A stretch of DNA of 64,000 nt from an uncultured Rhodospirillaceae bacterium (GCA_913030825.1 CAJWCU010000003.1:62001-126000), one strand, 5' to 3'. Positions 1-11,916 are shown, counted from the stretch's first letter. Made by a program: numbers and translations. The notes: a model not told the origin generated them from the sequence alone.

Positions 1-1
1 C

Positions 2-1027
2 GCCGAATTCAAGCGCACGATCGATTGGGAAGAACGCGACCGGGAATTGCGCGACCTACTCGATCAGCATCGCCGTTCGGACGGCTCCTACGACGTGATC
101 GTCCCCTGCAGCGGCGGCAAGGACGGCAGTTACGTCGCCCATCAGCTCAAGCACGTCTACAACATGAACCCCTTGTGCGTGACCTGGGCGCCGAACATCC
201 ATACGGATATCGGTTGGCGCAACCTTCAGGCCTTCATCGCCTCGGGTTTCGACCACATCATGGGCTCGCCGAGCGGCGCCGTGAACCGCAAGCTGATGCA
301 TCTCGCCTTCAAGCACATGGGCGATCCGTTCCAGCCATTCATCTACGGACAGACGAATTTCCCGCGCCAAATGGCGGTCCGCTATGGCGTTCAATTGATC
401 TTCTACGGCGAGAACGGCGAGCTGGAATACGGCGGCGACATGAAAGAGGTCAACACCTCCAAGCGCGAGTTCACCGACGACATGAAGTTCGCCTTCTCGG
501 GAATGCCGCTGGATTTCTGGGAAGACCACGGATTGCCGTTGAAGTTGCTGCAAGCCTACCAAGGCCCAAGCTACGACGAGCTGATGTCGAACGGCACCGA
601 ATGGCGCTACTTCGGCTACTACAAGTTCTGGGATCCGCAAGAGGCCTATTACCACGCCAAGGAACACACCGGCTTCACCGCCAATCCGGAACGCAGCGAA
701 GGCACCTATTCGAAGTACGCCAGCCTCGACGACCAGATCGACGGGTTTCACTACTACCTTTCGTTCATCAAATTTGGGATCGGGCGCTGCACCTCCGACA
801 GCGCGCATGAAATCCGCGACGGAAAAATCAGCCGCGAAGAAGGTATCGCCCTCGTCAAGAAATTCGACGGCGAGTTTCCGGCCAAGTATTTCCAAGTTTT
901 CCTCGATTACGCGGACATCAGCGAAGAGGAGTTCTGGGAGGTCATCGATTGTTGGCGCGGCGACCACATCTGGACGAAGTCGGGTAACGACTGGTCCCTA
1001 CGCCGACCGGTTTGGCAAGAAGATTAA
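2..1027 (+). CDS. N-acetyl sugar amidotransferase, PseA/WbpG family (5' end cut by window)
   Basis: This is the C-terminal 341 residues of an ATP-dependent amidotransferase that turns a sugar acetamido group into an acetamidino group, as WbpG and PseA do. The frame is open from base 2, so the true start lies outside the window. The adenylating PP-loop is clear at about 110-130 (VPCSGGKDGSY). The usual N-terminal cysteine pairs must lie upstream and cannot be checked. A homologous domain sits in the fusion protein at 17.3 kb, so this gene may also carry a glutaminase domain upstream. It stops 4 bases before the deacetylase gene. With pseB and pseC nearby, amidation of a pseudaminic acid precursor is plausible. 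The family call is firm; the exact substrate is inferred. Confidence 0.85.
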   Translation, partial: AEFKRTIDWEERDRELRDLLDQHRRSDGSYDVIVPCSGGKDGSYVAHQLKHVYNMNPLCVTWAPNIHTDIGWRNLQAFIASGFDHIMGSPSGAVNRKLMHLAFKHMGDPFQPFIYGQTNFPRQMAVRYGVQLIFYGENGELEYGGDMKEVNTSKREFTDDMKFAFSGMPLDFWEDHGLPLKLLQAYQGPSYDELMSNGTEWRYFGYYKFWDPQEAYYHAKEHTGFTANPERSEGTYSKYASLDDQIDGFHYYLSFIKFGIGRCTSDSAHEIRDGKISREEGIALVKKFDGEFPAKYFQVFLDYADISEEEFWEVIDCWRGDHIWTKSGNDWSLRRPVWQED

Positions 1028-1031
1028 GCCC

Positions 1032-1967
1032 GTGGCAATTCCTCACGGCCTAATGTTCCATCATTTCCACGATGCGGATCACGCCGCTGGGGACGGGGCG
1101 ATCAGCGGCGAGCAATTCGCCGCGATCATCGAGCACGTGGGGCGGCAGAATATTCTGGGCGCTCAGGAATGGGCTGAAAAATACCGCCGAAACGATCTTC
1201 GGGAAGGTCAATGCTGCATTACCTTCGACGACAATCTGCGCTGCCAACATGATGTCGCCCTACCGGTTCTTAAAGAATACGGCCTGACCGCGCTCTGGTT
1301 CATTTGCTCCTTGCCGTTGCGTGGAGAGCCGCTGCCGCTGGAAGTTTACCGCCACTACCGCACTGTTTGCTTCCCGACAACACAAGCCTTCTACGACCAC
1401 TTCTTTGAGGCTCTGTCCCAATCTGAATTTGCCGATCTATATGAAGAAGGCCGCAAGACTTTCGATCCCGAAACCTATCTCGCGATCTACAAGTTTTACA
1501 CGCTGGACGACCGGTTGTTCCGATATGTCCGCGACCGGGTTCTCGGCCAGTCACGTTATTACGCCTTCATGAACAGGCTTATCGCCACGTCCGGTCTCGA
1601 CCCCGATCACCTGCTCAATCATCTCTGGATGGATAGCGGCGCCTTAAAAGAACTGGCAGACGATGGCCATCTGATCGGCCTGCATTCACATCATCATCCG
1701 ACAGCGCTGGCCGACCTGAGCGTGCAAGACCAGCGCCGCGAATACGAGACGAACAAGGAAATTCTGGAAGACATAAGTGGCGCGCCCGTGAGCATCGCGT
1801 CCCATCCGAACAATTCCTACTCAACCGATACGCTGGAAATTTTGGCGGACATGGGCATCTCGCTCGCGTTCTGCTCGAACATGACCATCGGCCCGGTCGC
1901 GGGCCCGCTTCAAATTCCACGTGAAGACCATACCAACATTCTTCGCGAGATGACGGACTCCGTCTGA
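1032..1967 (+). CDS. polysaccharide deacetylase (NodB-like)
   Basis: Predicted metal-dependent deacetylase of the carbohydrate esterase 4 / NodB type, 311 residues. The first motif is TFDDN at residues 64-68 (the family has TFDDG; the catalytic and metal aspartates are kept). The second is HSHHHP, giving the two metal histidines. A run with SHPNNSYS near residue 257 resembles the family's later loop. The GTG start at 1032 follows the previous stop by 4 bases and has AAGAAG upstream; ATG 1053 is an alternative. No signal peptide is visible, so it probably acts in the cytoplasm on an activated sugar or lipid-linked glycan. Removing an acetyl group would expose an amine that the acyltransferases of this cluster could modify (inference). 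Confidence 0.8.
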   Translation: MAIPHGLMFHHFHDADHAAGDGAISGEQFAAIIEHVGRQNILGAQEWAEKYRRNDLREGQCCITFDDNLRCQHDVALPVLKEYGLTALWFICSLPLRGEPLPLEVYRHYRTVCFPTTQAFYDHFFEALSQSEFADLYEEGRKTFDPETYLAIYKFYTLDDRLFRYVRDRVLGQSRYYAFMNRLIATSGLDPDHLLNHLWMDSGALKELADDGHLIGLHSHHHPTALADLSVQDQRREYETNKEILEDISGAPVSIASHPNNSYSTDTLEILADMGISLAFCSNMTIGPVAGPLQIPREDHTNILREMTDSV

Positions 1968-2030
1968 GCCCATTCCCATGCCCGGGCGCGAGGCGCGGCG
2001 ACTTGCCGACCATGGAATACCGATTTTTCG

Positions 2031-3320
2031 ATGACGAACCTCCAGAAACCGAATTCAATAGATAGCGAAGGCGCATCGCAGGTGGGTCGGAAGTGCATCA
2101 TGTTCACCCACCACATCGTCGCCGAACGCGATCGCGTGCGCTTCGGCGAGGACGTGTTTCGTAGACGAGGGTATTCCATTCACTACGTTAGTTTGTGGAA
2201 CCTGCTCGGAAACGAAGACAAGCCGGACATCGAAACCCAGAACTTCAACGCCATCCCGAACTTGTGGAAGCCGAAGACTCAGAACGAATTCCTTGATTTC
2301 CTAGACACCATCAATCCGAACGACTTCGTCATCTGCCAAGTAGGACTATGGAAGGAGAGCGTCTGGCTCCACCTCGCGATGGCCGATCGCGGCATCAAGT
2401 ACGCGATCATGAATATGGGAAAATTTCCGAACCTGCAGCTTTGCCGCATTCATAGCCCTAGGCATCTCGGCCGGTTCTTCTCGGCATGTACGCAAAACAC
2501 CATTCAGCTCGCCTACCGGATCGCCGCGCAAATCCGGTTAATTCGAATGGTCGGACCGAGCTACTTGAAATTGGCGGGCCCGGTGTTGGAAATTCGCGGA
2601 GGCACCTACCAAAGCCCGTTCACATACGTTTTTCCCTTTCCTTGGCGCAGTCGTAAGATCGATGTCGAAGGCTTCGAGCTGATGTGGGCCAAGAAAGCGG
2701 CGGGATCCAAGTCTGTTCCGGTCCAAAGGAAGTATGCCGTGTTCGTCGATGGCGGGATCACGGGCCTGCCCGATCACATCATCTGGGACCTGGCCTATAG
2801 CGAAGACCCGGAACCTTATTTCGCGGAGTTGCGGAAGACCTTCGACAAGATTGAACGCGACCACGGCATACCGATCGTTATCGCCCTGCACCCGAAGTCT
2901 TCTTACTCTGAAACGGAACAGCAGGCAGCATTCGGTGGGCGACCGTCGTTCATCAACGCGACACCCGAATTGATCAAGAGTTCCGAATTCGTCCTCATGC
3001 ATTGCAGTACCGCGGTATCCATCGCCGTTGCGTTTAGGAAACCGATACTTTTTCTGACCAGCAAAATCGTTCGGTCGGTTGCGGATATGCATGCGATCGC
3101 TTATCTCGCCGGTTGGTTTGAACAGGACCTGATCGATATGAACGGGGATGCAATCGACCAGCCGCGAAAAATCCCCATACCGACCCCAACGGAACGTGTA
3201 TATGGACGCTTCATGAGAAACTTCCTGAAGGCCGACAAGGTCGATGATCGCCAGACCTGGGATGTCGTGCTCGACGCCTTTGAGGAGATGGTGAATCGCC
3301 ACCAAGTGGCCGCTAAATGA
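2031..3320 (+). CDS. unknown glycosyltransferase-like surface carbohydrate protein
   Basis: I do not recognise a named family for this 429-residue protein. The C-terminal half looks like a GT-B-fold sugar transferase or capsule-type protein: a segment near residue 285 reads IALHPKSSY, followed by a glycine-rich stretch and LMHCSTAVSIAVAF near 325. That H-x-S/T-pattern with a hydrophobic helix often marks the donor phosphate end of GT-B folds. There is no signal peptide. The N-terminal part (FTHHIVAERDRVRF) could be a Rossmann-like first domain. It lies between a deacetylase and pseB. A glycosyltransferase role is an inference from pattern and context only. Confidence 0.5.
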   Translation: MTNLQKPNSIDSEGASQVGRKCIMFTHHIVAERDRVRFGEDVFRRRGYSIHYVSLWNLLGNEDKPDIETQNFNAIPNLWKPKTQNEFLDFLDTINPNDFVICQVGLWKESVWLHLAMADRGIKYAIMNMGKFPNLQLCRIHSPRHLGRFFSACTQNTIQLAYRIAAQIRLIRMVGPSYLKLAGPVLEIRGGTYQSPFTYVFPFPWRSRKIDVEGFELMWAKKAAGSKSVPVQRKYAVFVDGGITGLPDHIIWDLAYSEDPEPYFAELRKTFDKIERDHGIPIVIALHPKSSYSETEQQAAFGGRPSFINATPELIKSSEFVLMHCSTAVSIAVAFRKPILFLTSKIVRSVADMHAIAYLAGWFEQDLIDMNGDAIDQPRKIPIPTPTERVYGRFMRNFLKADKVDDRQTWDVVLDAFEEMVNRHQVAAK

Positions 3321-5628
<2,308 letters not shown>

Positions 5629-5632
<4 letters not shown>

Positions 5633-7383
5633 GTATCGTTCAGTTCGGGTTGGCACTGTTCAAACGGTACCCGACGCTTTTCATCGGCAACTTGATCCTT
5701 GCAATGATTTTGGTCGCCGTGGATGCCGCAACCCTGGCTTCCATCGCGCCGATCGTCAGCATTTTGACGCAAGACAGCGGCAGCGATCGAATTACGCCCT
5801 ATGTCTCAACCGTCGTCACGTATTTGGGCCTCAATGGAAATGTCACCGTTTACCTTTCGATCTTTGTCTGCTTGACGATCTCCAACAGCCTATTGCTGGT
5901 CACCATCAACTACTTGATCCTTCGCGCCCAGTTCATCGTTCGCCACGACATGATTATCGGATCGGCCGAACGCGTGTTGAAATCAAACATCAACTTCATC
6001 GAGGGCCAGCGCCAAGGTGACGTGATGAATACCTTGACCGTGGAAACGTCTCGGGTGACTGACGCATTCACGGCCCTGACCCGAATGATTGCTCCCGTGT
6101 CCCAGGTCTTTATTCTCATGTGGATACCGCTTTTCATCTCATGGGAGGTGACAGCGATCGCTATTTCCAGCGCCGCCATTATGCTCATCCCCTTGAGACG
6201 CTTTCGTGCGCGGGTCTACGAATGCGGGCGTGAAACTACAAACTCGAATAACGAGTTTTCAACGGCCCTCCAGGAAATGTTGCAGAACGCCCGCCTCATC
6301 ATCGGCTTCGCAAATATGGAACAGGCGCTACAGCGTCTCCGGGCGGCCTTTCAAAATCTTCGGACGGCATCGATCGGCCTTCAATTCTTGCAATCCGCGA
6401 TCTATGCGCTCCATTCACCGATCGGGATCATTGTTGTTTTCGTGACCTTTCTTTCCGGACGACATTTTGGTGTCAACCTCGCCGAAATCGCGGTCATGCT
6501 CTATGCCTTCAACCGCCTTTCCGGAACGGTCGCCAATATCAATCAAAGCCGGTCGCAATTGATTTCTCTTTTCCCCAGCTACGAACAGGTCATGGCCATT
6601 CGGCAGAAAGCGGAAGCAGCCCATGTCCCTGTTGGCGACCACAAGCTAGCGGGGTTAAGAGACGGAATTATGCTGAAGAATGTTTCGTTCTCCTATGAAC
6701 CGGATTCCTTCGCGCTCAGAGGCATCAACCTGATGATTCCGGCAGGCAAAATGACCGCGCTGGTTGGCGAATCCGGTTCCGGAAAATCGACGCTAGCCGA
6801 TATCATTATGGGAATTCAGCACGCGACCGGCGGTCAGGTTTTCCTCGATGGAAAATCGATCGACAGTCTTGACCTTATCTCTTTCAGAAACAGGTTGGGA
6901 TACGTCCCGCAACGGACATCGCTTTTCCACGCCAGTATTCGCGACAACATCGCCTGGGCTAAACCGGATGCCACGGAAACGGAAATCAGGGAGGCCTGTC
7001 GCCTTGCCAACGCGGACGAATTCATAGCGGATCTTGAAAGGGGATTGGACACGATCGTCGGCGATCAGGGGGTCCGCCTATCTGGCGGGCAGGCACAACG
7101 AATTTCGTTGGCTCGCGCCTTGGTCCGCAAACCGACACTTCTCGTCCTGGACGAGGCAACCAGCGCCCTGGATACGAAAAGCGAGAAACTGATCCAATCA
7201 GCGATCGAGGAGATCGCCGGTCAAACGACGTTTCTCGTAATCGCGCATCGCCTTTCGACCATCGCCAAGGCGGACAACATCGTCGTGATGGGGCAAGGCC
7301 GAATTCAGGAACAAGGACAGTTCGACCAACTTTCACAAAGTGGCGGACACTTCGCCAAATTGGTTGAAATGCAGAAACTTTGA
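5629..7383 (+). CDS. ABC exporter, fused membrane and ATPase domains (MsbA/PglK-like)
   Basis: Half-transporter of 584 residues: about six transmembrane helices in the first 310 residues, then an ATP-binding cassette. Walker A GESGSGKST is near 380-388, the signature LSGGQAQRISLARAL near 485, Walker B LLVLDEATSAL near 505, and the H-loop in VIAHRLST near 535. The protein would work as a homodimer in the inner membrane and move a lipid-linked sugar, as MsbA or PglK do; the substrate is not shown by the sequence. GTG start overlaps the pseC stop by 4 bases. A separate Wzx-like flippase is encoded at 19.2 kb, so the cluster may export two kinds of glycolipid. Confidence 0.88.
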
Positions 7384-7403
7384 CGCAGATGGAGGGAACC
7401 CCG

Positions 7404-7988
7404 ATGGCACATCCCCAGACCTACATGAAACAAGTCCAGGAAATTGCCGCCGCAATCGACGGCCAGGCGATCGAAGCGATGGTCCGGGAGTTGGTCGCAT
7501 TGCGCAGCCGCGGTGGCCGATTGTTTTTACTCGGTGTCGGGGGCAGCGCCGCGAACGCCTCGCATGCGGTGAACGATTTTCGCAAGCTTTGCGGCATCGA
7601 GGCATACGCGCCGACGGATAACGTATCGGAATTGACGGCACGGACGAATGACGAGGGTTGGGAGACGGTGTTCGCAGGCTGGTTGAAGATCAGCCGGCTT
7701 ACGGCCGAAGATGCAATTTTCGTATTCTCCGTAGGCGGCGGAAATCTTGAGAAAAACGTGAGCGTCAACCTACTGAGGGCCCTTGACGCTGCCAAGGCCG
7801 TTGGCTCGAAGATTCTCGGTGTCGTCGGCAGGGATGGCGGGCACGCCGCCAAGGTCGGCGACAACATCGTCGTGATCCCGACGGTCGATCCAAATCTCGT
7901 AACACCCCATACGGAAGCATTCCAAGCCGTCGTATGGCACTGCCTGGTTTCGCACCCGGATTTGCAGATTCAGGCCACAAAATGGTAA
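7404..7988 (+). CDS. gmhA: sedoheptulose-7-phosphate isomerase-like SIS protein (GmhA-like)
   Basis: SIS-domain phosphosugar isomerase, 194 residues, matching GmhA length. Family marks are GVGGSAANASHAVNDF near residue 43, the TARTND segment, and the C-terminal TPHTEAFQAVVWHCL helix. GmhA converts sedoheptulose 7-phosphate to D-glycero-D-manno-heptose 7-phosphate, the first heptose step. ATG 7404 is chosen because GGAGGG sits 7 bases upstream; earlier in-frame TTG 7380 and ATG 7389 overlap that ribosome site. GmhB and an HldE-like enzyme are encoded 20-23 kb downstream. The assignment to the heptose route is inferred from these partners. Confidence 0.82.
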   Translation: MAHPQTYMKQVQEIAAAIDGQAIEAMVRELVALRSRGGRLFLLGVGGSAANASHAVNDFRKLCGIEAYAPTDNVSELTARTNDEGWETVFAGWLKISRLTAEDAIFVFSVGGGNLEKNVSVNLLRALDAAKAVGSKILGVVGRDGGHAAKVGDNIVVIPTVDPNLVTPHTEAFQAVVWHCLVSHPDLQIQATKW

Positions 7989-8039
7989 CCGGAACGTGCA
8001 AGAACCGAACCCAAACGGATTGAGCGGAAACGTCAGACC

Positions 8040-8279
8040 ATGAGCCCGGATACTGAAGAAAAACTGAAAGAAATTTTTTCTATCGTCCTCGACCAACCGG
8101 AAACCGTCGATTTCGATGGGTTGCGCCGAATCAATTGCCCGAAGTGGGACTCTCTGGCAACCGTCTCATTAGTCGCCGCCGTGGAATCCGAATTCGGTCT
8201 CGAGTTCAGCACGGAACAACGGGAACGGTTCACTTCCTATCAATCCGTATCCCTGCTGATTACCGAGCTCGCCTCTTGA
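8040..8279 (+). CDS. acyl carrier protein
   Basis: Acidic 79-residue carrier protein. Ser38 in KWDSLATVSL is the expected phosphopantetheine attachment site. Helices flank it as in ACPs (EEKLKEIFSIVL before, AAVESEFGLEFS after). It is not the housekeeping AcpP: the sequence around the serine differs from the usual DSLD, with DSLA instead. It is followed, with a 4-base TTGA overlap, by a MaoC-SDR fusion, then FkbH and an AAC(3)-type acyltransferase. This suggests a dedicated carrier holding an acyl or glyceryl group that is transferred to a sugar amine or hydroxyl (inference). Confidence 0.88.
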   Translation: MSPDTEEKLKEIFSIVLDQPETVDFDGLRRINCPKWDSLATVSLVAAVESEFGLEFSTEQRERFTSYQSVSLLITELAS

Positions 8280-9391
8280 AACGATATTCGTTCAATGTCT
8301 CGGTAGACGAAGGCATGCTCAACGCCTTCGCGGATATTTCCGGAGATTGGAACCCGCTGCACACGGATGCGGCCTATGCCGCGAACACGCCTTATAAGCG
8401 GCGCGTTCTACATGGCGCCTTTACGGCGGGACTGGTCTCGCGGATGGCCGGAATGCATTTGCCCGGCACCGAATGCCTGCTTCACGATCTTCGATTGAAA
8501 TTCGTTTCCCCGATGGTTCCGCCCGTCAACCTTCATGTCGAAGGTAACGTCGTCCGCCAAACCGACCAGGGGGGAGAGGTTGACGTTCTGATTTCCAATC
8601 TCGCCGATGGTCGGCGCCATGTCGAAGCGCACTATTCCTTCGGCTACCACACGGCAAAGATCCCATCGGTCGATGGGCAGGACCGGACCGGTGAAGCCAG
8701 GCTAGGCACGGCTTTGTCGGCAAACCGCGGCGAAGGTGGCTTCATCCTCGTATCCGGCGCATCGGGGGCCATGGGGACTGCGTTGCAGAAACGCTATGGG
8801 GAGAAACTGATCCCGGTCTCACGCGCCGACTTGGCCGACGGCAAGGCGGGGCGAGGAAGATTCCTGGAAGAGCTCGGACCCAATAGCGTATGCGGCGCCA
8901 TCCATTGCGCGTGGCCCTGGCCCGACAACCAGCAACTCATCGACCTTGGGAATCCGGCTGACGCGCTCCAAGCCGGGATGGCCCAACCGCTGGCACAGGC
9001 AGTGAACCTGGCTGGGATTCTCCGCGATACGGGATCGCCAGGCGCCATGCTCGTGCTGATCGGTTCCAGCGTCGCCAGTCGGGGCCGGCACATGTGGCGG
9101 GCGCCCGCTTATTCACTCGGTAAGGCCGCCTTGCCGACATTGGCGCAGGTTCTCGGCATGGAATTGAGCGTCGTGAACATGCGTTGCCTATGCCTAATTT
9201 TTGATACGCTTTCAGGCGGCATGAGCGAGCAACTTTCCGCCGCCGCGAAGGTCGCCATGATGGACCGGTCACCTTGGGGCCGGTTGATGACGATGGAGGA
9301 GGCCGCCGACGCAATCGTCTGGGCCGTGAATAGCCCTAGCGATTTCGTATCCGGGGCAACCATGGACATGAGCGGATGCGCAATTCCATGA
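8276..9391 (+). CDS. MaoC-type hot-dog dehydratase fused to short-chain dehydrogenase
   Basis: Two-domain protein of 371 residues. The N-terminal 130 residues match the MaoC/R-specific enoyl hydratase fold, with ISGDWNPLHTD and the HGAF segment carrying the hydratase Asp/His dyad. The C-terminal part (about 155-371) is a classical SDR: SGASGAMG cofactor loop, GSSVAS serine, YSLGK Tyr/Lys pair, and a SGATMDMSG end. Such a protein could interconvert 3-keto, 3-hydroxy and enoyl groups on the ACP encoded just upstream. The TTG start at 8276 overlaps the ACP stop. A fused pair is uncommon in polysaccharide clusters. The ACP-linked substrate is inference. Confidence 0.8.
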   Translation: MKRYSFNVSVDEGMLNAFADISGDWNPLHTDAAYAANTPYKRRVLHGAFTAGLVSRMAGMHLPGTECLLHDLRLKFVSPMVPPVNLHVEGNVVRQTDQGGEVDVLISNLADGRRHVEAHYSFGYHTAKIPSVDGQDRTGEARLGTALSANRGEGGFILVSGASGAMGTALQKRYGEKLIPVSRADLADGKAGRGRFLEELGPNSVCGAIHCAWPWPDNQQLIDLGNPADALQAGMAQPLAQAVNLAGILRDTGSPGAMLVLIGSSVASRGRHMWRAPAYSLGKAALPTLAQVLGMELSVVNMRCLCLIFDTLSGGMSEQLSAAAKVAMMDRSPWGRLMTMEEAADAIVWAVNSPSDFVSGATMDMSGCAIP

Positions 9392-11028
9392 CGTTTCTCG
9401 AGGCGAAAAAGGCGCTTCGCAAGGTTGCCGGCCGACCGGCGCTGCCAATGCGGTTACTTGGTTCCGGCACGCTTGAAACGGTCAGCCTGTTTTGCCGGGC
9501 ACGATTCGCTGCCGAGGATATCAATCTCGCGGTCGAAACTTTACCGTTTGGGACGCTTCACCAGCATTTGACCACGGCGGCCGACGGGATTTCGGAAGTG
9601 GCGCTCGTCCTTCCCTGGGATCTTTGCGGCGCTACGGATTGGCGCAGCGGCGCCGGATACGGGATTGCCGCGATCGAGGATCTACTTTCCGCCGCGGAAC
9701 GCACCGCCACAGCGCTGGCGGAACGTTGCCGGGGTGTCGTGGTTTATATCGATGCGCCCGCTTTTCCGGTTTTTCGAAATACCCACGAACAGAAGCGCCT
9801 GACATCGTCGTTGCGCGCCATTGCCGAAGACAGGGGCGCTTGCATTCTTCCTGCGTCCTTCTTTTCGATGAGCGCATACCTTTCGTCAGGCGAACCAATC
9901 GCCGGCGCACATTTGGCCGAAACCGCCGATGCCATTTATGAATTGTGCCGGATGGCGGGAGAAAGGGGCGGAAAGAAGGTCCTGGTCACAGACCTCGACA
10001 ATTGCCTTTGGCGCGGAATCGTTGGCGAAGACGGTCCTGACAATGTTTCCGCCGATGCCGAAGACAGCTCCTTTCGGTATTTCATCTATCAATCTTTTCT
10101 CAAGCGCTTGGAAGCCGATGGCATTATTCTAGCGATCGCCAGCCGCAATGACGCGGACCTCGCGCGCCAACCGCTGTCCCGCGGCAACATGGTGTTGGGC
10201 ATCGATGATTTCGCCGCCATCGAAGCGGGATACGGCACGAAATCCGACGCGCTCCGCAGAATTTCCTCGGACTTGAACCTCGGCCTCGACTCCTTTGTCT
10301 TTGTGGACGACAACCCGATCGAATTGGCGGAGGTCGAAAATGAGCTGCCCGAGGTCGTAACGGTTGCCTTCCCACCTCACGACCGGGGCTTGCCCGTCCT
10401 ATTCGACCGCTTGAACAATCTGTTTCATCGCGACTCCTTGACGGAGGAAGACCATCTCCGCAGTGAATTCTACCGCAACCGAAAAGTGTTCGTCGAACAA
10501 GCCAACCGGTCGACTTCCGTCGAAGGTTTCCTGCGCGGCCTTGATATGAAACTGGAGATATTCTCAAAAACGCCCGAGACTTGGTCGCGCGCTATTCAAC
10601 TCATCAACAAGACGAATCAATTCAATCTGAACGGTCTCCGGTGGAGCGAAGAAGACGTTCGTGACGTCCTTGACCGGGGCGGCCACCTGTTCACCGCCAA
10701 GCTCTCGGACAACACGGGCGATCATGGTGAAATCATCTCTTTCTTGATCGACAATGAAAACATTGTCCGGGCCTTCGTGATGTCCTGCCGCGTGTTCCAG
10801 CGGCGGGTTGAAAACGCGTTTCTATTGGCCTTGAGCGATATCCTGCCCACGGAATTTTCGCTGGCATTCGAGGCGACCGAACGCAATACGCCCCTTTCCA
10901 TGTTTATCGACGACCCGGCTTTCGCGATCGGTGAAAGCATTACTCTATGCAATCTGGATCGCTTCCGCGCCGAACATCCGGAAGACCTTTCATTCTTCAA
11001 GATCGAGCTTTCAGATGCAGGAATCTGA
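9376..11028 (+). CDS. FkbH-like HAD-family protein (carrier-protein loading)
   Basis: FkbH family protein, 550 residues. The HAD motif VTDLDNCLWRGIVGEDG starts near residue 203, the second Asp motif VFVDDNPIEL is near 308, and INKTNQFNLNG near 412 is the typical FkbH signature. FkbH enzymes take 1,3-bisphosphoglycerate and load a glyceryl unit onto an ACP (known for methoxymalonate pathways); here the ACP gene lies just upstream. The N-terminal 200 residues form the usual extra domain. Start at ATG 9376; ATG 9388, overlapping the previous stop as ATGA, is equally possible. The likely job is to make a glyceryl-ACP for sugar acylation, which is inferred from the neighbours. Confidence 0.85.
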   Translation: MRNSMTFLEAKKALRKVAGRPALPMRLLGSGTLETVSLFCRARFAAEDINLAVETLPFGTLHQHLTTAADGISEVALVLPWDLCGATDWRSGAGYGIAAIEDLLSAAERTATALAERCRGVVVYIDAPAFPVFRNTHEQKRLTSSLRAIAEDRGACILPASFFSMSAYLSSGEPIAGAHLAETADAIYELCRMAGERGGKKVLVTDLDNCLWRGIVGEDGPDNVSADAEDSSFRYFIYQSFLKRLEADGIILAIASRNDADLARQPLSRGNMVLGIDDFAAIEAGYGTKSDALRRISSDLNLGLDSFVFVDDNPIELAEVENELPEVVTVAFPPHDRGLPVLFDRLNNLFHRDSLTEEDHLRSEFYRNRKVFVEQANRSTSVEGFLRGLDMKLEIFSKTPETWSRAIQLINKTNQFNLNGLRWSEEDVRDVLDRGGHLFTAKLSDNTGDHGEIISFLIDNENIVRAFVMSCRVFQRRVENAFLLALSDILPTEFSLAFEATERNTPLSMFIDDPAFAIGESITLCNLDRFRAEHPEDLSFFKIELSDAGI

Positions 11029-11908
11029 CGCTCGCACGGCGTTTGATGCTCTCCTGGACCAACTCGAGATCGCGCACGGGCAGGCGATCATGGTCCATTC
11101 GGACATGAGCGGCATTCCCTTGCCCCGCATTGACGCTCCATTGTCGCGGCAAGGATTACAGCAGCAAAGGGATCAATTATGCCAATTCGTCCTCGATGCC
11201 TTGGCTCATCGATTGGGGGATACGGGCACTTTGATCGTGCCGACGTTTTCGTATTCAACGACAACGCCGGGCAACGCATTTCACCTTGAGTCAACGCCAT
11301 CGGAAGTCGGCCCTTTTTCTGAGTTCGTGCGGGTTTTGCCGGGCGCGCGCAGGTCGCTGCATCCCATATTCTCGATTGCGGCGCTCGGGCCCATGGCCAA
11401 GGCGCTCTGCGACAACACCGGCTTGTCGGCCTTTGGACAAGGCAGCCCTTGGCAACGGTTTTCCGATCTGAACGTACGAATCGTCACGCTCGGAACGAGC
11501 TTCCGGAAATCGGCGACGTATATTCATCACCTGGAACAATGTTTCGGTTCTCCACACCGATTCAACAAAGTGCTGCAAGTCCCGGTCTATCGCGACGGCA
11601 AACAGGTTGCGGGGCCCTGGCTTGCTTATCTCCGCTATCGAAGCGTGGGCTTGGACATCGACCTGACGCGGCTTGAAAACAGGCTTCGTGAAAGCGGCGA
11701 CCTGCTGGAAGCCGAATGGTACGGAAAGCCGAGTTCGGCCGTTGATACGGGGCGGGTCGATGAAATCGGATACTCCATGCTGCACGACAACCCCTGGGCC
11801 TTCACGGACCGAAGGGTAATCATGGACATTCAAGAGTCGGTGCCCGACGAAGGGCCCTGCGTTGCTGAACAAGTGGTATTCGAATTGAACCTCAAGGCGA
11901 CGAGATAG
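11015..11908 (+). CDS. AAC(3)-family N-acyltransferase
   Basis: Homologue of aminoglycoside 3-N-acetyltransferase (AAC(3)/YokD fold), 297 residues. Family marks are VHSDMSG near residue 26, GTLIVPTFSYSTTTPGNAFH near 70, the RRSLHPIFSIAALG histidine segment near 110, and GQGSPWQRF. In a sugar cluster such proteins acylate an amino sugar instead of an antibiotic. It starts inside the end of the FkbH gene (14-base overlap) and completes the ACP/MaoC-SDR/FkbH set, so the ACP-bound group is its likely donor. A second AAC(3) homologue is at 41.7 kb. An antibiotic-resistance role is unlikely given the context. Confidence 0.82.
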   Translation: MQESDARTAFDALLDQLEIAHGQAIMVHSDMSGIPLPRIDAPLSRQGLQQQRDQLCQFVLDALAHRLGDTGTLIVPTFSYSTTTPGNAFHLESTPSEVGPFSEFVRVLPGARRSLHPIFSIAALGPMAKALCDNTGLSAFGQGSPWQRFSDLNVRIVTLGTSFRKSATYIHHLEQCFGSPHRFNKVLQVPVYRDGKQVAGPWLAYLRYRSVGLDIDLTRLENRLRESGDLLEAEWYGKPSSAVDTGRVDEIGYSMLHDNPWAFTDRRVIMDIQESVPDEGPCVAEQVVFELNLKATR

Positions 11909-11916
11909 GCCCCAAC

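Noticed and set aside
56-967. Long open frame on the minus strand opposite the first amidotransferase
   Set aside because: It mirrors a gene with clear family motifs and has no recognisable domain; high GC makes long antisense frames common here.
11015-11908. Antibiotic resistance by AAC(3)
   Set aside because: Context and overlap with FkbH and ACP genes point to sugar acylation.
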